A DNA stretch of 64,000 bases from Enterobacter sp. RHBSTW-00175 (GCF_013927005.1 NZ_CP055930.1:4216001-4280000); one strand, 5' to 3'; shown: positions 35,109 through 44,800, numbered from the stretch's first letter. Numbers and translations: made by a program. The notes: generated by a model not told the origin, from the letters alone.

Positions 35109-36337
35109 TGTTTTTCCCCGGAATGTTTGCAAAAAGTAGCCAGCCAGTAACATCACCGGCAGAACTGGCTGAAGCGGTGGGAATGACTTACGACACTTAT
35201 ACCGGAAAGCGTGTCAGCAGCCAGAGAGCTATGCGTCTGACGGCAGTTTTTGGGTGTGTAAGGGTTCTTGCAGAATCGATGGGGATGCTGCCATGTAACC
35301 TTTTTAAATCCTCAGGCAACACAAAACAGAAAGCAACGGGAGAGCGGCTTTATAAGCTGCTCTCAATGAAGCCTAACGACTATATGACTCCGCAGGAGTT
35401 TTGGGAGCTCGTTATCGTTTGTCTTTGTCTGCGGGGAAACTTTTACGCTTACAAGGTAAAAGCTCTGGGGGAGGTAGTTGAACTACTTCCACTCGATCCG
35501 GGGTGCGTCCAACCAAAGCTAAACAGCCAGTGGCAACCAGTTTACATGGTGACTTTTCCGGATGGGTCTACAGACGTTCTTGGTCAGGATGATATCTGGC
35601 ATGTAAGGACGCTGACCCTTGACGGCCTGGTCGGCCTTAATCCGGTAGCTTATGCCAGAGAGGCGATTTCTCTTGGGATGGCTACCGAAGAACACGGCGC
35701 GCGATTATTCAGTAATGGTGCGGTGACAACGGGTGTATTAAGAACCGAGCAAACTCTTAGCGATGCGGCTTATGGCCGCCTGAAAAAAGACTTTGAAGAC
35801 CGCCATCTTGGATTAAGTAATGCCCACCGACCGATGATCCTTGAAATGGGGCTCGACTGGAAATCTATGGCTCTCAATGCTGAAGATAGTCAGTTCCTTG
35901 AAACAAGGAAATTCCAGCTTGAGGAGATTTGTCGCTTATTCCGCGTTCCTCTTCATCTGGTACAAAACACTGATCGCGCAACCTTCAGCAATATCGAAAA
36001 CCTCGGTATTGGGTTTATCAACTATTCTCTAGTGCCTTACATGACCCGTATTGAGCAACGCATTAACGTTGGGTTGGTAAAGGAGTCAAAGCAGGGCACC
36101 TTCTACGCAAAATTCAATGCAGGCGCGCTGTTACGCGGGGATATGAAATCCCGATTCGAATCCTATGCAACCGGAATTAACTGGGGCATTTATTCGCCTA
36201 ATGATTGTCGGGAACTGGAGGAACTCAACCCGAGGGCAGGGGGGGATGTTTACCTGACACCGATGAACATGACGACAAAGCCGTCTGACAGCAATAAGAG
36301 CAAAACAACCGAGGAACAACATGATGCCGATGACTAA
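35108..36337 (+). CDS. Portal protein (HK97 family)
   Basis: 409 residues. HK97-type portal features: AVFGCVRVLAESMGMLPCNLF near residue 50, LNPVAYAREAISLGMATEEH, and FSNIENLGIGFINYSLVPYM. Forms the dodecameric DNA gate at the capsid vertex. The 3' end overlaps the protease start by 17 bp. Confidence 0.95.
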   Translation: MFFPGMFAKSSQPVTSPAELAEAVGMTYDTYTGKRVSSQRAMRLTAVFGCVRVLAESMGMLPCNLFKSSGNTKQKATGERLYKLLSMKPNDYMTPQEFWELVIVCLCLRGNFYAYKVKALGEVVELLPLDPGCVQPKLNSQWQPVYMVTFPDGSTDVLGQDDIWHVRTLTLDGLVGLNPVAYAREAISLGMATEEHGARLFSNGAVTTGVLRTEQTLSDAAYGRLKKDFEDRHLGLSNAHRPMILEMGLDWKSMALNAEDSQFLETRKFQLEEICRLFRVPLHLVQNTDRATFSNIENLGIGFINYSLVPYMTRIEQRINVGLVKESKQGTFYAKFNAGALLRGDMKSRFESYATGINWGIYSPNDCRELEELNPRAGGDVYLTPMNMTTKPSDSNKSKTTEEQHDADD

Positions 36338-36977
36338 ACAGCGGCTGGATATTCCGCTGAAGCTAAAGTCTGTCAGTGACAGCGGGGAGTTTGAAGGCTA
36401 TGGCTCTGTGTTTGGCGTTAAGGACAGTTACGACGATGTAGTTGTTCCCGGAGCGTTCAGTAAATCACTTCAGTCATGGCGGGAGAAAAACGCACTTCCT
36501 GCCATGCTCTGGCAGCACCAGATGGATGAACCCATCGGGGTGTATACAGAAATGAAAGAGGATGAGGTCGGATTATACGTCAAGGGGCGATTGCTGATTG
36601 ATGACGATCCTCTGGCAAAGCGAGCACATGCCCATATGAAGGCCGGTTCTTTAACCGGCCTTTCTATTGGTTACATGCTGAAAGACTGGGAATACGACAG
36701 AACGAAAGAGGTTTTTCTCCTGAAGGAGATCGACCTCTGGGAAGTCAGCCCGGTGACGTTTCCATCAAACGATGAGGCGCGTATCAGCGATGTTAAAAGC
36801 GCTGTCGCCCGTGGTGAAACCCCATCACAGAAATGTATTGAACGAGTCCTGCGCGATGTTGGGCTCTCACGCACCCAGGCCAAAGCATTCATGGCCGGGG
36901 GCTATGGCTCACTATCCCAGCGTGATGCTGGTGATGTGGTGAGCGCACTGGATGCACTGAAAAACATCAAATTTTAA
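36321..36977 (+). CDS. Prohead protease (HK97 gp4-like, U35)
   Basis: 218 residues. FEGYGSVFGVKDSYDDVVVP opens the herpes-protease-like fold; catalytic His in LWQHQMDEPIG and Ser in LTGLSIGY. Cleaves scaffold/delta domains from the capsid protein and degrades itself. Standard portal-protease-capsid order. Confidence 0.94.
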   Translation: MMPMTKQRLDIPLKLKSVSDSGEFEGYGSVFGVKDSYDDVVVPGAFSKSLQSWREKNALPAMLWQHQMDEPIGVYTEMKEDEVGLYVKGRLLIDDDPLAKRAHAHMKAGSLTGLSIGYMLKDWEYDRTKEVFLLKEIDLWEVSPVTFPSNDEARISDVKSAVARGETPSQKCIERVLRDVGLSRTQAKAFMAGGYGSLSQRDAGDVVSALDALKNIKF

Positions 36978-36991
36978 TCAGGAGTTTAACT

Positions 36992-38200
36992 ATGGCCGTT
37001 GAAATTAAAGACGTAGAGCAGGTCGCGCAGGATTTGCAGCAAAAATTCGATGATTTTAAAGCGAAAAATGATAAGCGCATTGACGCTATCGAATCTGAAA
37101 AAGGCAAGCTGGCCGGAGAAGTTGAAACACTTAACAGCAAGCTGACCGAGCTGGATCAGCTTAAAACCGCGCTGGAAGATGAGCTTAAACAGCTTAAACG
37201 TCCCGCTGGTGGCACTCAAAGCAAGGCCGCAAGCGAGCACAAAACCGCTTTCATCGACTTTATGCGCAAGGGTAAGGATGATGGACTTCGCGACCTGGAA
37301 CGTAAAGCCTTGCAGGTAGGTGTTGATGAAGACGGCGGTTTCGCTGTTCCGGAAGAGCTTGACCGCGCCATTCTTGATCTTCTGAAAGACGAAGTGGTTA
37401 TGCGCCAGGAAGCGACGACTATCACAGTCGGCGGCGCAAACTATAAAAAACTGGTTAACCTCGGTGGGTCTGCTTCAGGTTGGGTAGGCGAAACCGATCC
37501 CCGTCCTGCAACTGATGCCTCCAAACTCGGTCAGATTGAGCCTTTTATGGGGGAAATCTACGGCAACCCGCAAGCCACTCAAACGATGCTGGATGACGCA
37601 TTCTTCAATGTTGAAGACTGGATCAACAGTGAACTGGCGATTGAGTTTGCAGAGCAGGAAGAGATCGCCTTCACCAGCGGTAACGGGACCAAGAAACCAA
37701 AAGGTTTTCTGGCCTATGCCTCATCACTGGATGATGATAAAACCCGCGCATTCGGCACTCTTCAGCACATTCTCTCAGGCGCTACTGCTGGTTTGACTGC
37801 TGATGCGATCATCAAGCTGGTTTACACCCTGCGAAAAGTACATCGTAACGGCGCTAAGTTCATGATGAACAATAGCAGTCTGTTCGCTGCTCGAATCCTG
37901 AAAGATTCTGAAGGCAACTATCTGTGGCGTCCTGGTCTTGAGCTTGGTCAGCCTTCGACTCTGGCTGGGTATGGTGTGGCTGAGAACGAACAAATGCCTG
38001 ACATTGCGGCCGATGCTAAAGCAATTGCATTCGGTAACTTCAAACGTGGTTACACCATTGTTGATCGTATTGGCACACGCATTCTCCGTGACCCGTACAC
38101 CAATAAGCCATTTGTCGGCTTTTACACTACCAAGCGCACTGGTGGGATGCTGGCTGATTCCCAGGCGATTAAATTGCTCCAGATTGGTGCCGGAGCTTAA
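36992..38200 (+). CDS. Major capsid protein (HK97 fold)
   Basis: 402 residues. N-terminal delta/scaffold domain (about 1-105) is a charged coiled coil (DLQQKFDDFKAKNDKRIDAI). The mature domain begins near ALQVGVDEDGGFAVPEELD; the WVGETDPRP and FMGEIYGNPQ stretches fit the E-loop/N-arm region of phage_capsid proteins. Cleavage by the upstream protease is expected between these parts. Confidence 0.95.
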   Translation: MAVEIKDVEQVAQDLQQKFDDFKAKNDKRIDAIESEKGKLAGEVETLNSKLTELDQLKTALEDELKQLKRPAGGTQSKAASEHKTAFIDFMRKGKDDGLRDLERKALQVGVDEDGGFAVPEELDRAILDLLKDEVVMRQEATTITVGGANYKKLVNLGGSASGWVGETDPRPATDASKLGQIEPFMGEIYGNPQATQTMLDDAFFNVEDWINSELAIEFAEQEEIAFTSGNGTKKPKGFLAYASSLDDDKTRAFGTLQHILSGATAGLTADAIIKLVYTLRKVHRNGAKFMMNNSSLFAARILKDSEGNYLWRPGLELGQPSTLAGYGVAENEQMPDIAADAKAIAFGNFKRGYTIVDRIGTRILRDPYTNKPFVGFYTTKRTGGMLADSQAIKLLQIGAGA

Positions 38201-38243
38201 TTCATCACGGGGGCGACAGCCCCCATTTTTACAGGATTAAGTT

Positions 38244-38474
38244 ATGTTAATACTTAAAAAGAATGTGAAGTGGTCCCCTGATGGCTGTCGCGTGGAAGTT
38301 GTTGCTGCTGGTTCTTATCAGGATGGTGAGTTGCCAGATCGCTTTTTAGTTATTGCGGAAGAGCTGGGGGCCATTGATACAGTTGAAGGTGGTGAAAAAA
38401 AACCTGATGCTGATCAGCAGCCAGAGCAGCCAGAGCAGCCAGAGCAGCCAGCTCCACAGAAATCAAAAAAATAA
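38244..38474 (+). CDS. Small head-associated protein with PEQ repeats
   Basis: 76 residues (MLILKKNVKWSPDGCRVEVV), folded N-terminus then a low-complexity tail QQPEQPEQPEQPAPQKSKK from CAGCCAGAG-type tandem repeats at about 38418-38450. Located after the capsid gene, position of minor head components; no named family recognised. Terminator overlaps its stop. Confidence 0.6.
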   Translation: MLILKKNVKWSPDGCRVEVVAAGSYQDGELPDRFLVIAEELGAIDTVEGGEKKPDADQQPEQPEQPEQPAPQKSKK

Positions 38475-38496
38475 CCCGCTGTCAGCGGGTTTTTTG
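38473..38496 (+). terminator. Terminator after head genes
   Basis: AACCCGCT-GTC-AGCGGGTT then TTTT. Overlaps the stop of the preceding gene; the next gene starts within 20 bp. Confidence 0.8.
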
Positions 38497-38509
38497 TATG
38501 GAGCAAAGC

Positions 38510-38833
38510 ATGTTTCCAACTGTTCCCGAACTCAGGCTTCAGTGTCGAATTGATAGCGATGATTCGACTGAAGATCAGATGCTATCCCTTTACCTCAAAG
38601 CCTCAGTGAAGCATTCCGAAATCATTGTTAATCGCCGCCTCTATGAGAATGAAGTGCCCGCAGAAGACCCTGATGGTTTGCTGGTATCTGATGATATCAA
38701 GTTGGCTTTAATGCTTCTGGTTTCGCATTGGTATGAAAACCGTGAGCCAGTAAATATCGGGAATATCACAACCACATTGCCATTCGGGATTGAGGCAATT
38801 CTCAAGCCATACCGGATAAGGCCTGGTACGTAG
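38510..38833 (+). CDS. Head-tail connector (gp6-like)
   Basis: 107 residues from ATG 38510 (GGAGCAAAGC upstream; in-frame ATG 38498 lies within the hairpin). Helical phage_gp6-type: LRLQCRIDSDDSTEDQMLSL, KASVKHSEIIVNRRL, LVSHWYENREPVNIG. Forms the ring beneath the portal. Nine bases before the head-closure gene. Confidence 0.85.
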   Translation: MFPTVPELRLQCRIDSDDSTEDQMLSLYLKASVKHSEIIVNRRLYENEVPAEDPDGLLVSDDIKLALMLLVSHWYENREPVNIGNITTTLPFGIEAILKPYRIRPGT

Positions 38834-38841
38834 GAGGGGAT

Positions 38842-39180
38842 ATGCAGGCTGGAAGACTACGGCATCTCATTACCATCCAGAACTTCACGACAACGCGGGA
38901 TTCTTCCGGGCAACCGGTAGAGGAATGGGTGGACGGAGCGAACACCCGAGCTGAAGTTAAAGGCATCAGTGGGCGTGAGCTGGTGGCCGCTGGTGCTGAA
39001 ACAGCTGAGGCAACAGTACGGGTATGGATGCGGTATCGGCATGATGTTTCGGCAGCCTCCCGAATTAAGGTTACGACAGGGCCATTTAAAGGGAACACCC
39101 TGAATGTTGTTGGTCCCCCAATACCGGATGCAAAAGGGGTTCTGCTTGAGGTTCTCTGCAAGCTGGGGGTGGAGAAGTGA
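38842..39180 (+). CDS. Head closure / head-tail adaptor protein
   Basis: 112 residues: MQAGRLRHLITIQNFTTTRD, EEWVDGANTRAEVKGISGRE, YRHDVSAASRIKVTTGPFKG. Typical phage head-tail joining family (SPP1 gp16/HK97 type), beta-barrel that closes the capsid channel. Overlaps the next start by 4 bp. Confidence 0.88.
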   Translation: MQAGRLRHLITIQNFTTTRDSSGQPVEEWVDGANTRAEVKGISGRELVAAGAETAEATVRVWMRYRHDVSAASRIKVTTGPFKGNTLNVVGPPIPDAKGVLLEVLCKLGVEK

Positions 39181-39626
39181 TTGACATTAATCTCGATTTT
39201 TCAGGATTGAATGATATTGCCAGGGATTTAGAACTGCTAAGTAAGGCTGAAAACAACAAAGTTCTGCGTGATGCGACACGTGCCGGGGCAGAAGTGCTCA
39301 AGGAAGAAGTGATCGCTCGTGCACCTGAGCGAACAGGGAAGCTTAAGAAAAACGTTGTGGTGGTCACTCAGCGTAGCCGAAAGCGGGGAGAGATTTCCTC
39401 AGGGGTTCATATTCGTGGTGTTAATCTTCGAACCGGTAACATTGACAATACGATGAAGGCCAGTAATGCGCGTAACGCATTCTACTGGCGCTTCGTTGAG
39501 CTCGGCACTGCAAATATGCCAGCACATCCCTTTGTTCGTCCCGCTTATGACACCAGGGAAGAAGAAGTTGCCCAGGTGGCTCTGGCCAGAATGAACCAGG
39601 CTATTGATGAGGCATTGAGCAAATGA
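39177..39626 (+). CDS. HK97 gp10-like tail-completion protein
   Basis: 149 residues from GTG 39177 (GGGGGTGGAGAA upstream). Family pattern: LRDATRAGAEVLKEEVIARAPERTGKLKKN and YWRFVELGTANMPAHPFVRPAY. Joins the tail to the head connector. Confidence 0.9.
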   Translation: MIDINLDFSGLNDIARDLELLSKAENNKVLRDATRAGAEVLKEEVIARAPERTGKLKKNVVVVTQRSRKRGEISSGVHIRGVNLRTGNIDNTMKASNARNAFYWRFVELGTANMPAHPFVRPAYDTREEEVAQVALARMNQAIDEALSK

Positions 39627-39970
39627 CGGAAGACGATATCTACCTACAGCTGGCATCTCTGGCTGGTGGACAGGTTTATCCTTATGTCGCGCCGCTCGGC
39701 GAAGACGGCAAACCGTCCATCTCACCGCCCTGGATTATCTTTTCCATCGTTTCTGACGTTTCCACTGATGTGCTGTGCGGACAGGCAGAGAGCAGGGTTT
39801 CCGTCCAGGTCGATGTGTATTCCGCAACCATAACAGAATCGCGAGCTCTGAGAGATTTGGCGCTAACTTCGCTTAAGCCGCTAAATCCTACAGAGGTGGT
39901 AAAAATACCCGGATACGAGCCAGATTATCGGCTCTATCGTTCCAGCCTGGATTTTAAAGTTACCCCCTGA
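39623..39970 (+). CDS. Tail terminator-like protein (DUF3168)
   Basis: 115 residues: GQVYPYVAPLGEDGKPSISPPWIIFSIVSD, CGQAESRVSVQVDVYSATITES and DYRLYRSSLDFKVTP are the DUF3168/gpU-like pattern. Caps the tail tube at its head-proximal end. Terminator follows. Confidence 0.85.
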   Translation: MTEDDIYLQLASLAGGQVYPYVAPLGEDGKPSISPPWIIFSIVSDVSTDVLCGQAESRVSVQVDVYSATITESRALRDLALTSLKPLNPTEVVKIPGYEPDYRLYRSSLDFKVTP

Positions 39971-39988
39971 TACATCATTCACTCAATG

Positions 39989-40016
39989 AACCCGCCAACT
40001 GGCGGGTTTTCTTTTT
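39989..40016 (+). terminator. Terminator before tail tube gene
   Basis: AACCCGCCA-ACT-GGCGGGTTTT followed by a T-rich run. Confidence 0.8.
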
Positions 40017-40029
40017 CCAGGAGACAACT

Positions 40030-40497
40030 ATGTCTGCACTTTATGAAAAATCTCAGCTGACGAAAATCCTTATTTCGTCACTACCAACAACCAGAGAGGC
40101 AATGGATTCTGCCACCTACCTTGATCTGAGTTGCACCCTCAAAGAAGCTCAGTTTACAGGTGGACAGAAACAGGATATTGACACCACCACACTGTGTTCT
40201 ACTGAGCAGGAGAACACCAACGGCCTCCCAGCGCCTTCAGAGATTTCTCTGTCTGGTAACTTCTTCCTGAATGCCGCGCAGAACGCATTGCGTGATGCTT
40301 ATGACAACGACACCACTTACGGCTTCCAGATCATCTTCCCGTCAGGTAATGGTTTTAAGTTCCTGGCCGAAGTTCGCCAGCATACCTGGTCATCTGGTAC
40401 CAATGGTGTTGTGGCAGCTACATTCTCACTGCGCCTTAAAGGCAAGCCTGTCCCGATTGACTCTGTACTCAAACTGACCACTGATCTTCCTTCCTAA
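40030..40497 (+). CDS. Major tail tube protein, ending at an in-frame stop before an Ig-like domain
   Basis: 155 residues (MSALYEKSQLTKILISSLPT), with AGGAGACAACT upstream. Beta-rich tube domain (DTTTLCSTEQENTNGLPAPS, FSLRLKGKPVPIDSVLKL). The stop TAA at 40495-40497 is followed in the same frame by a complete Ig-like domain to 40734. Comparable tubes (lambda V) carry a C-terminal Ig-like domain, so the two pieces were probably one protein or are joined by readthrough. Confidence 0.88.
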   Translation: MSALYEKSQLTKILISSLPTTREAMDSATYLDLSCTLKEAQFTGGQKQDIDTTTLCSTEQENTNGLPAPSEISLSGNFFLNAAQNALRDAYDNDTTYGFQIIFPSGNGFKFLAEVRQHTWSSGTNGVVAATFSLRLKGKPVPIDSVLKLTTDLPS

Positions 40498-40734
40498 CTG
40501 TCTGTAGCGGTGGGGGCTGCGATCAGCATGGCTGTAGTAGCTGCCGGTGGTAAGCCTCCGTATGCCTACACCTGGAAGAAGGCAGGTAGCACCGTCAGCG
40601 GGCAGACATCCGATACCTTTAATAAAGCCACCGCAGTTTCAGGTGATGCAGGTGATTACACCTGTGTGGTTACGGATTCTTCTTCTCCGGTCAAAACGGT
40701 TAACTCAGCTGCCTGCACCCTTACTATCAGTTAA
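40498..40734 (+). CDS. Ig-like domain in frame with the tail tube gene
   Basis: 78 codons in the tube's frame (LSVAVGAAISMAVVAAGG, then PPYAYTWKKAGSTVSG and GDYTCVVTDSSSPVKTVN) to a stop. The W...C pattern (YTW, YTCVV) is a standard I-set-like Ig fold found on phage virion surfaces. There is no ribosome site for an independent start; ATG 40528 would remove the first strand. Made only by readthrough, or lost. Confidence 0.7.
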   Translation: MSVAVGAAISMAVVAAGGKPPYAYTWKKAGSTVSGQTSDTFNKATAVSGDAGDYTCVVTDSSSPVKTVNSAACTLTIS

Positions 40735-40768
40735 TGGAGATGCCGGGTTGTCCCGGCATGGATAAGCG

Positions 40769-41155
40769 ATGTCGCAAACTTTAAAACAATTAGCCATGGC
40801 GAAAATGGCTGGCTTTCGCCATAAGACGGTCGTCGTCCCTGAGTGGGAAGGCGTCAAAGTTGTCTTGCGTGAGCCATCCGGTGAAGCCTGGCTTCGCTGG
40901 CAGGAAGTGGTGAAAGCAGGCGCGGAAGATGAAAATGTGTCGGTGTCTGAGAAGGCACACCGTAATCTTTGCGCTGATGTTGTTCTGTTCATTGATGTTC
41001 TGTGTGATACCGATAAACACCCGGTATTCAGTGCTGAAGAAGAAGAACAGGTGCGTGAAATTTACGGCCCCATCCACTCCCGTTTACTGAAGCAGGCTCT
41101 TGACCTGATCAGCAACGCAGAAGAAGCGCGGGAAAAGTCGCAACCCCCGGCGTAA
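40769..41155 (+). CDS. Tail assembly chaperone (G-like)
   Basis: 128 residues (MSQTLKQLAMAKMAGFRHKT), G position just upstream of the tape measure. Conserved VVLREPSGEAWLRWQEVVKA. A -1 frame runs on from its 3' end, giving the GT fusion, as in lambda. Confidence 0.85.
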   Translation: MSQTLKQLAMAKMAGFRHKTVVVPEWEGVKVVLREPSGEAWLRWQEVVKAGAEDENVSVSEKAHRNLCADVVLFIDVLCDTDKHPVFSAEEEEQVREIYGPIHSRLLKQALDLISNAEEAREKSQPPA

Positions 41156-41442
41156 AGTTTCTGATGTCGCTTGCGCTCCGAATGGGGCGCACGCTTTCAG
41201 AACTACGGCAGAGCATGACTGCAAGCGAGCTTCTGATGTGGATTGAGTTCGACAGGCAAAGTCCCGTTGGCGATATTCGCGGAGATATTCAGGCTGCGCA
41301 GATTGTCTCTGCAATTTACGGTTCACAGGGGGCCAAAGTTCAGCTTGACGATGCGATCCTACGCTGGGGGGATGGCGAGCAGTCAGCACCGAAGGACCCA
41401 TTTGCTGCTCTTGAGGCTGCACTTACTGTAGCGACTCAGTGA
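41131..41442 (+). CDS. T part of the GT frameshift chaperone
   Basis: In the -1 frame of the G gene the sequence reads GKVATPGVKFLMSLALRMGR and continues LSELRQSMTASELLMWIEF to the stop at 41442, typical T-region sequence. A start at ATG 41164 lacks a good ribosome site, so frameshifting is the likely route. The candidate slip site GGGAAAAG (41130-41137) does not fit X-XXY-YYZ perfectly in frame. Confidence 0.78.
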   Translation, partial: GKVATPGVKFLMSLALRMGRTLSELRQSMTASELLMWIEFDRQSPVGDIRGDIQAAQIVSAIYGSQGAKVQLDDAILRWGDGEQSAPKDPFAALEAALTVATQ

Positions 41443-41496
41443 CTTTTTACCCAGATAATATTAGGATTATCAAGCTAATAATTCTGGGGTGCAAAA

Positions 41497-41832
41497 ATGG
41501 AAATTATACTAGTTTCAATTGTTATAGGCTTAATTCCAGCCTTAATTGCTCAAAGTAAAGGTAGATCCTTCTTCGCCTGGTGGGTTTACGGAGCCCTTCT
41601 TTTTATTATCGCCTTTGTTCACTCTCTGGTAATAAAAAAGGATGTTGCGGCAGAGGAAAAAGAGTTAATTGAAAATGACAGCATGAAGAAGTGCCCGTTT
41701 TGTGCAGAGTTAATCAAAACTGAAGCTATTAAATGTAAACACTGTGGTAGTGATTTAGCAGTCGACTCGCCTCCGATTAAGACTGATGAAGAATACCTCG
41801 AAGAGGCCAGGCAAAAGGTCTGGAAACAATAA
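41497..41832 (+). CDS. Moron: membrane protein with C-terminal zinc ribbon
   Basis: 111 residues. N-terminal membrane segments (ILVSIVIGLIPALIAQS and FFAWWVYGALLFIIAFVHSL), a short linker, then a zinc ribbon CPFCAELIKTEAIKCKHCG. AT-rich relative to its neighbours, inserted between GT and tape measure with its own upstream AT-rich region and a terminator behind it. Expressed from the lysogen, such genes often alter the host envelope or exclude other phages; no specific function is claimed. Confidence 0.75.
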   Translation: MEIILVSIVIGLIPALIAQSKGRSFFAWWVYGALLFIIAFVHSLVIKKDVAAEEKELIENDSMKKCPFCAELIKTEAIKCKHCGSDLAVDSPPIKTDEEYLEEARQKVWKQ

Positions 41833-41836
41833 AAAT

Positions 41837-41859
41837 AAAACCGCTTCGGCGGTTTTTTT
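41837..41859 (+). terminator. Terminator after moron
   Basis: AAAACCGC-TTC-GGCGGTTTTTTT, separating the moron from the tape measure gene. Confidence 0.82.
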
Positions 41860-41878
41860 ACGTCTGGAGTTAGGCTAA

Positions 41879-44800
41879 ATGGCAACTTTACGTGAGTTAA
41901 TAATTAAAATTTCCGCTAACTCGCAATCATTCCAGACGGAAATTTCGCGCGCCTCACGTATGGGGCAGGACTATTACCGCACCATGCAAAATGGTGGCCG
42001 ACAAGCGGCCGCCGCCGCCCGTGAGAGCGAAAGGGCTCTATCCGATTTGACTGATGGATTTGCATCAGTAGGGAGAGCAGCAGCCGCTGCTACGGCTGCC
42101 TTTGCGACAGGTAAACTTGTTCAGATTGCCGATGAGTGGAATTCAGTAAACGCTCGTCTAAAGCAGGCCTCATCTTCTGCTGATGATTTTGCTGCCTCTC
42201 AGCGGCAGTTAATGGAAATAAGCCAAAGAACCGGTACTGCGTTTTCAGATAACGCAAACCTTTTTTCGCGTGCAGCTGCTTCAATGCGTGAATACGGTTA
42301 TAGCTCAGGCGAAGTTCTGAAAATTACCGAAGCTGTTTCTACTGGCCTCAAACTTTCGGGGGCTAACACTCAGGAAGCGAGTTCTGTTATTACTCAATTC
42401 AGCCAGGCCTTGGCGCAGGGCGTTCTTCGCGGTGAAGAATTTAACGCAGTAAACGAAGCGGGTGATCGTGTAATCCGTGCGCTTGCTGCTGGAATGGGTG
42501 TCGCTCGAAAAGACCTGAAGAGCATGGCAGATCAAGGGCAGCTTACGATTGATAAGGTTGTACCTGCACTGATGAGTCAGTTGGGTTCCTTGCAGGGCGA
42601 GTTTGCCAGTATGCCGCAAACAGTTTCCGGTTCCCTGCAAAAAGTCACCAACTCATTCATGGCCTGGGTTGGAGGTGTCAACCAGGCTACTGGTGCTACC
42701 GATGCGCTGTCTGGCGGTTTAAATAGTGTTGCCCAGACGCTTGACTCATTTACCTCATCAGCAGTAAGCGGCGCACTGAGTGACGTTGCTGACAATATGT
42801 CTACGATAACAACAGTTGCCGGGTCGCTTGTTGGTGTTGGACTGGCTCGATATCTCAGCGGCGTGGTGACAAGTGCCACGAGTGCAACAGGTGCGCTAAT
42901 TTCAGCTGCGAAATCAGAGGTTGCGCTTGCTGTCGCACAGGACAAAGCTGCTCAGTCTGCTGTTGCCGCTTCAAGGGCTGAAGTTTATCGGGCTCAGCAA
43001 GCTGTTCAGAGATCACGAAGCGCAGATGTTCAGGCTGCCCAGCAAGAGAAAATTGCGGCAGCAGAAGCAAAAGTTACAGCAGCTCAAGCCAGGCTAACTA
43101 CTGCTCTTGCAACTGGCACCGCTACGGAAAAAGTCAGGGCCAGAACTGCGCTTGAGCGTGCACAGGCAGGGCTGGTGGCTGCAAAAAATGCCGATGCCCA
43201 AGCTATTGCTGAAAGAAGACTGGCTTCTGCGGAGGCAGCCAGAGACAGAAATCTGGCAAATCGAGTTTCCACTCAGAACAACCTCAACAGTGTAACATCC
43301 GTTGGTACTCGCCTTATGAGCGGCGCACTTGGCCTCATCGGCGGAGTTCCTGGCTTGGTAATGTTAGGGGCTGGTGCCTGGTATGCGATGTATCAAAACC
43401 AGGAGCAGGCCCGTCGATCCGCCCAGGAATACGCCAGCACAATAGATGAAGTCAGCAAAAAGTCGAAGGCGATGACTCTGCCTGAAGCTTCAGACAATGC
43501 AGAGAAAACTCGCACTGCATTGAATGAACAGAACCGGCTTATAGATGAACAAAAGAGCAAGATTGAAGGCCTGAAAGAACAGATAGCTGGTTATCAGTCA
43601 GTGATCAGTAATCCCGGCCCAACGACCAGCGGTGGTTTCATGATTAATCACCTGACATCGTTGGACACCGTTACGCGTGGTCTGGCTACAGCTACAGAGC
43701 AGTTATCTGTTGAGCAAGAAAGGCTTGCTCAGATGCAGGGAAAATCCGCGTCTATTCAGCAAGTTCTTGAAGGTCTTGAACATCGGCGGGTGACACTCAT
43801 TCGAGAGGAGGCCGCTAACCAAAACAGGGCTTACCAATCTCTCCTGTTGATGAATGGGCAGCATGATGAATTAAACCGCCTGCTGGGGCTGGGCAATCAA
43901 CTCCTTATGGCTCGTCAGGGCCTGGTTAACGTTCCGCTCAGACTTCCTCAGGCTGATCTCGATAAAAAGCAAACCGATGCTCTTGAAAAGAGCCGCCGTG
44001 ACCTGGAGTTATCACGTCTTAAAGGAGAGGCTAAAGAGCGTTTACGGTTGAGTTATGCCGCCGACGATCTGGGACTAACCAGTGACCCACAATTCCAGAC
44101 TGGCCGTCAGGAGTTGATTAATAACGGTCTGGCTGAATGGCGAAATAACGAGGCCAATAAGCCTCAGAAAAAAGGGCCAAAGACGGAAGGCGAGAAGACG
44201 GAAGATGTCTATAAGCGTCTGATCAAACAACAGAAGGAGCAGATTGCCCTGCAAGGGCAGAATACTGAGCTGGCAAAGGTAAAATATCAGGTAAGCCAGG
44301 GTGAGCTTTCTACGCTGAGTCAGGCCCAGAAAGCCGAAGTTATGCGAAATGCTGCTCTCATCGATCAGGTAAAACTTCGCGAGCAGCTGCGCAACTACGA
44401 AGCCAACCTTGCTGACAGCAATGCCAGCGCCCGCGCAGCTAATGAGGCTCAACTTCTTGGGTATGGGCAGGGGACTCGGTTCCGCGAAAGACTTCAGGAG
44501 CAGTTCAACTTGCGTAAGGAGTTTGAGCAGAAGAATACCGATCTTCTCCGGCAGCGGCAGGCTGGTGAAATTGATGAGGCATTCTATCAGCAGGGGCTGG
44601 CGCTTAATAAGCGCTATCTCGAAGAGCGCCTTCGCGACCAGGAAGGATATTACGCTGCTTCTGATGCTCAGCGCGATGACTGGATGACGGGCTTGTCTGA
44701 AGGTTATGCAAACTGGGTGGATGAAGCGACAGATTACTCCGCCATGGCAGCTGACGGTATGAAGCAGGCAATGGGTGGCGCTGTCACCACGATCACCGAC

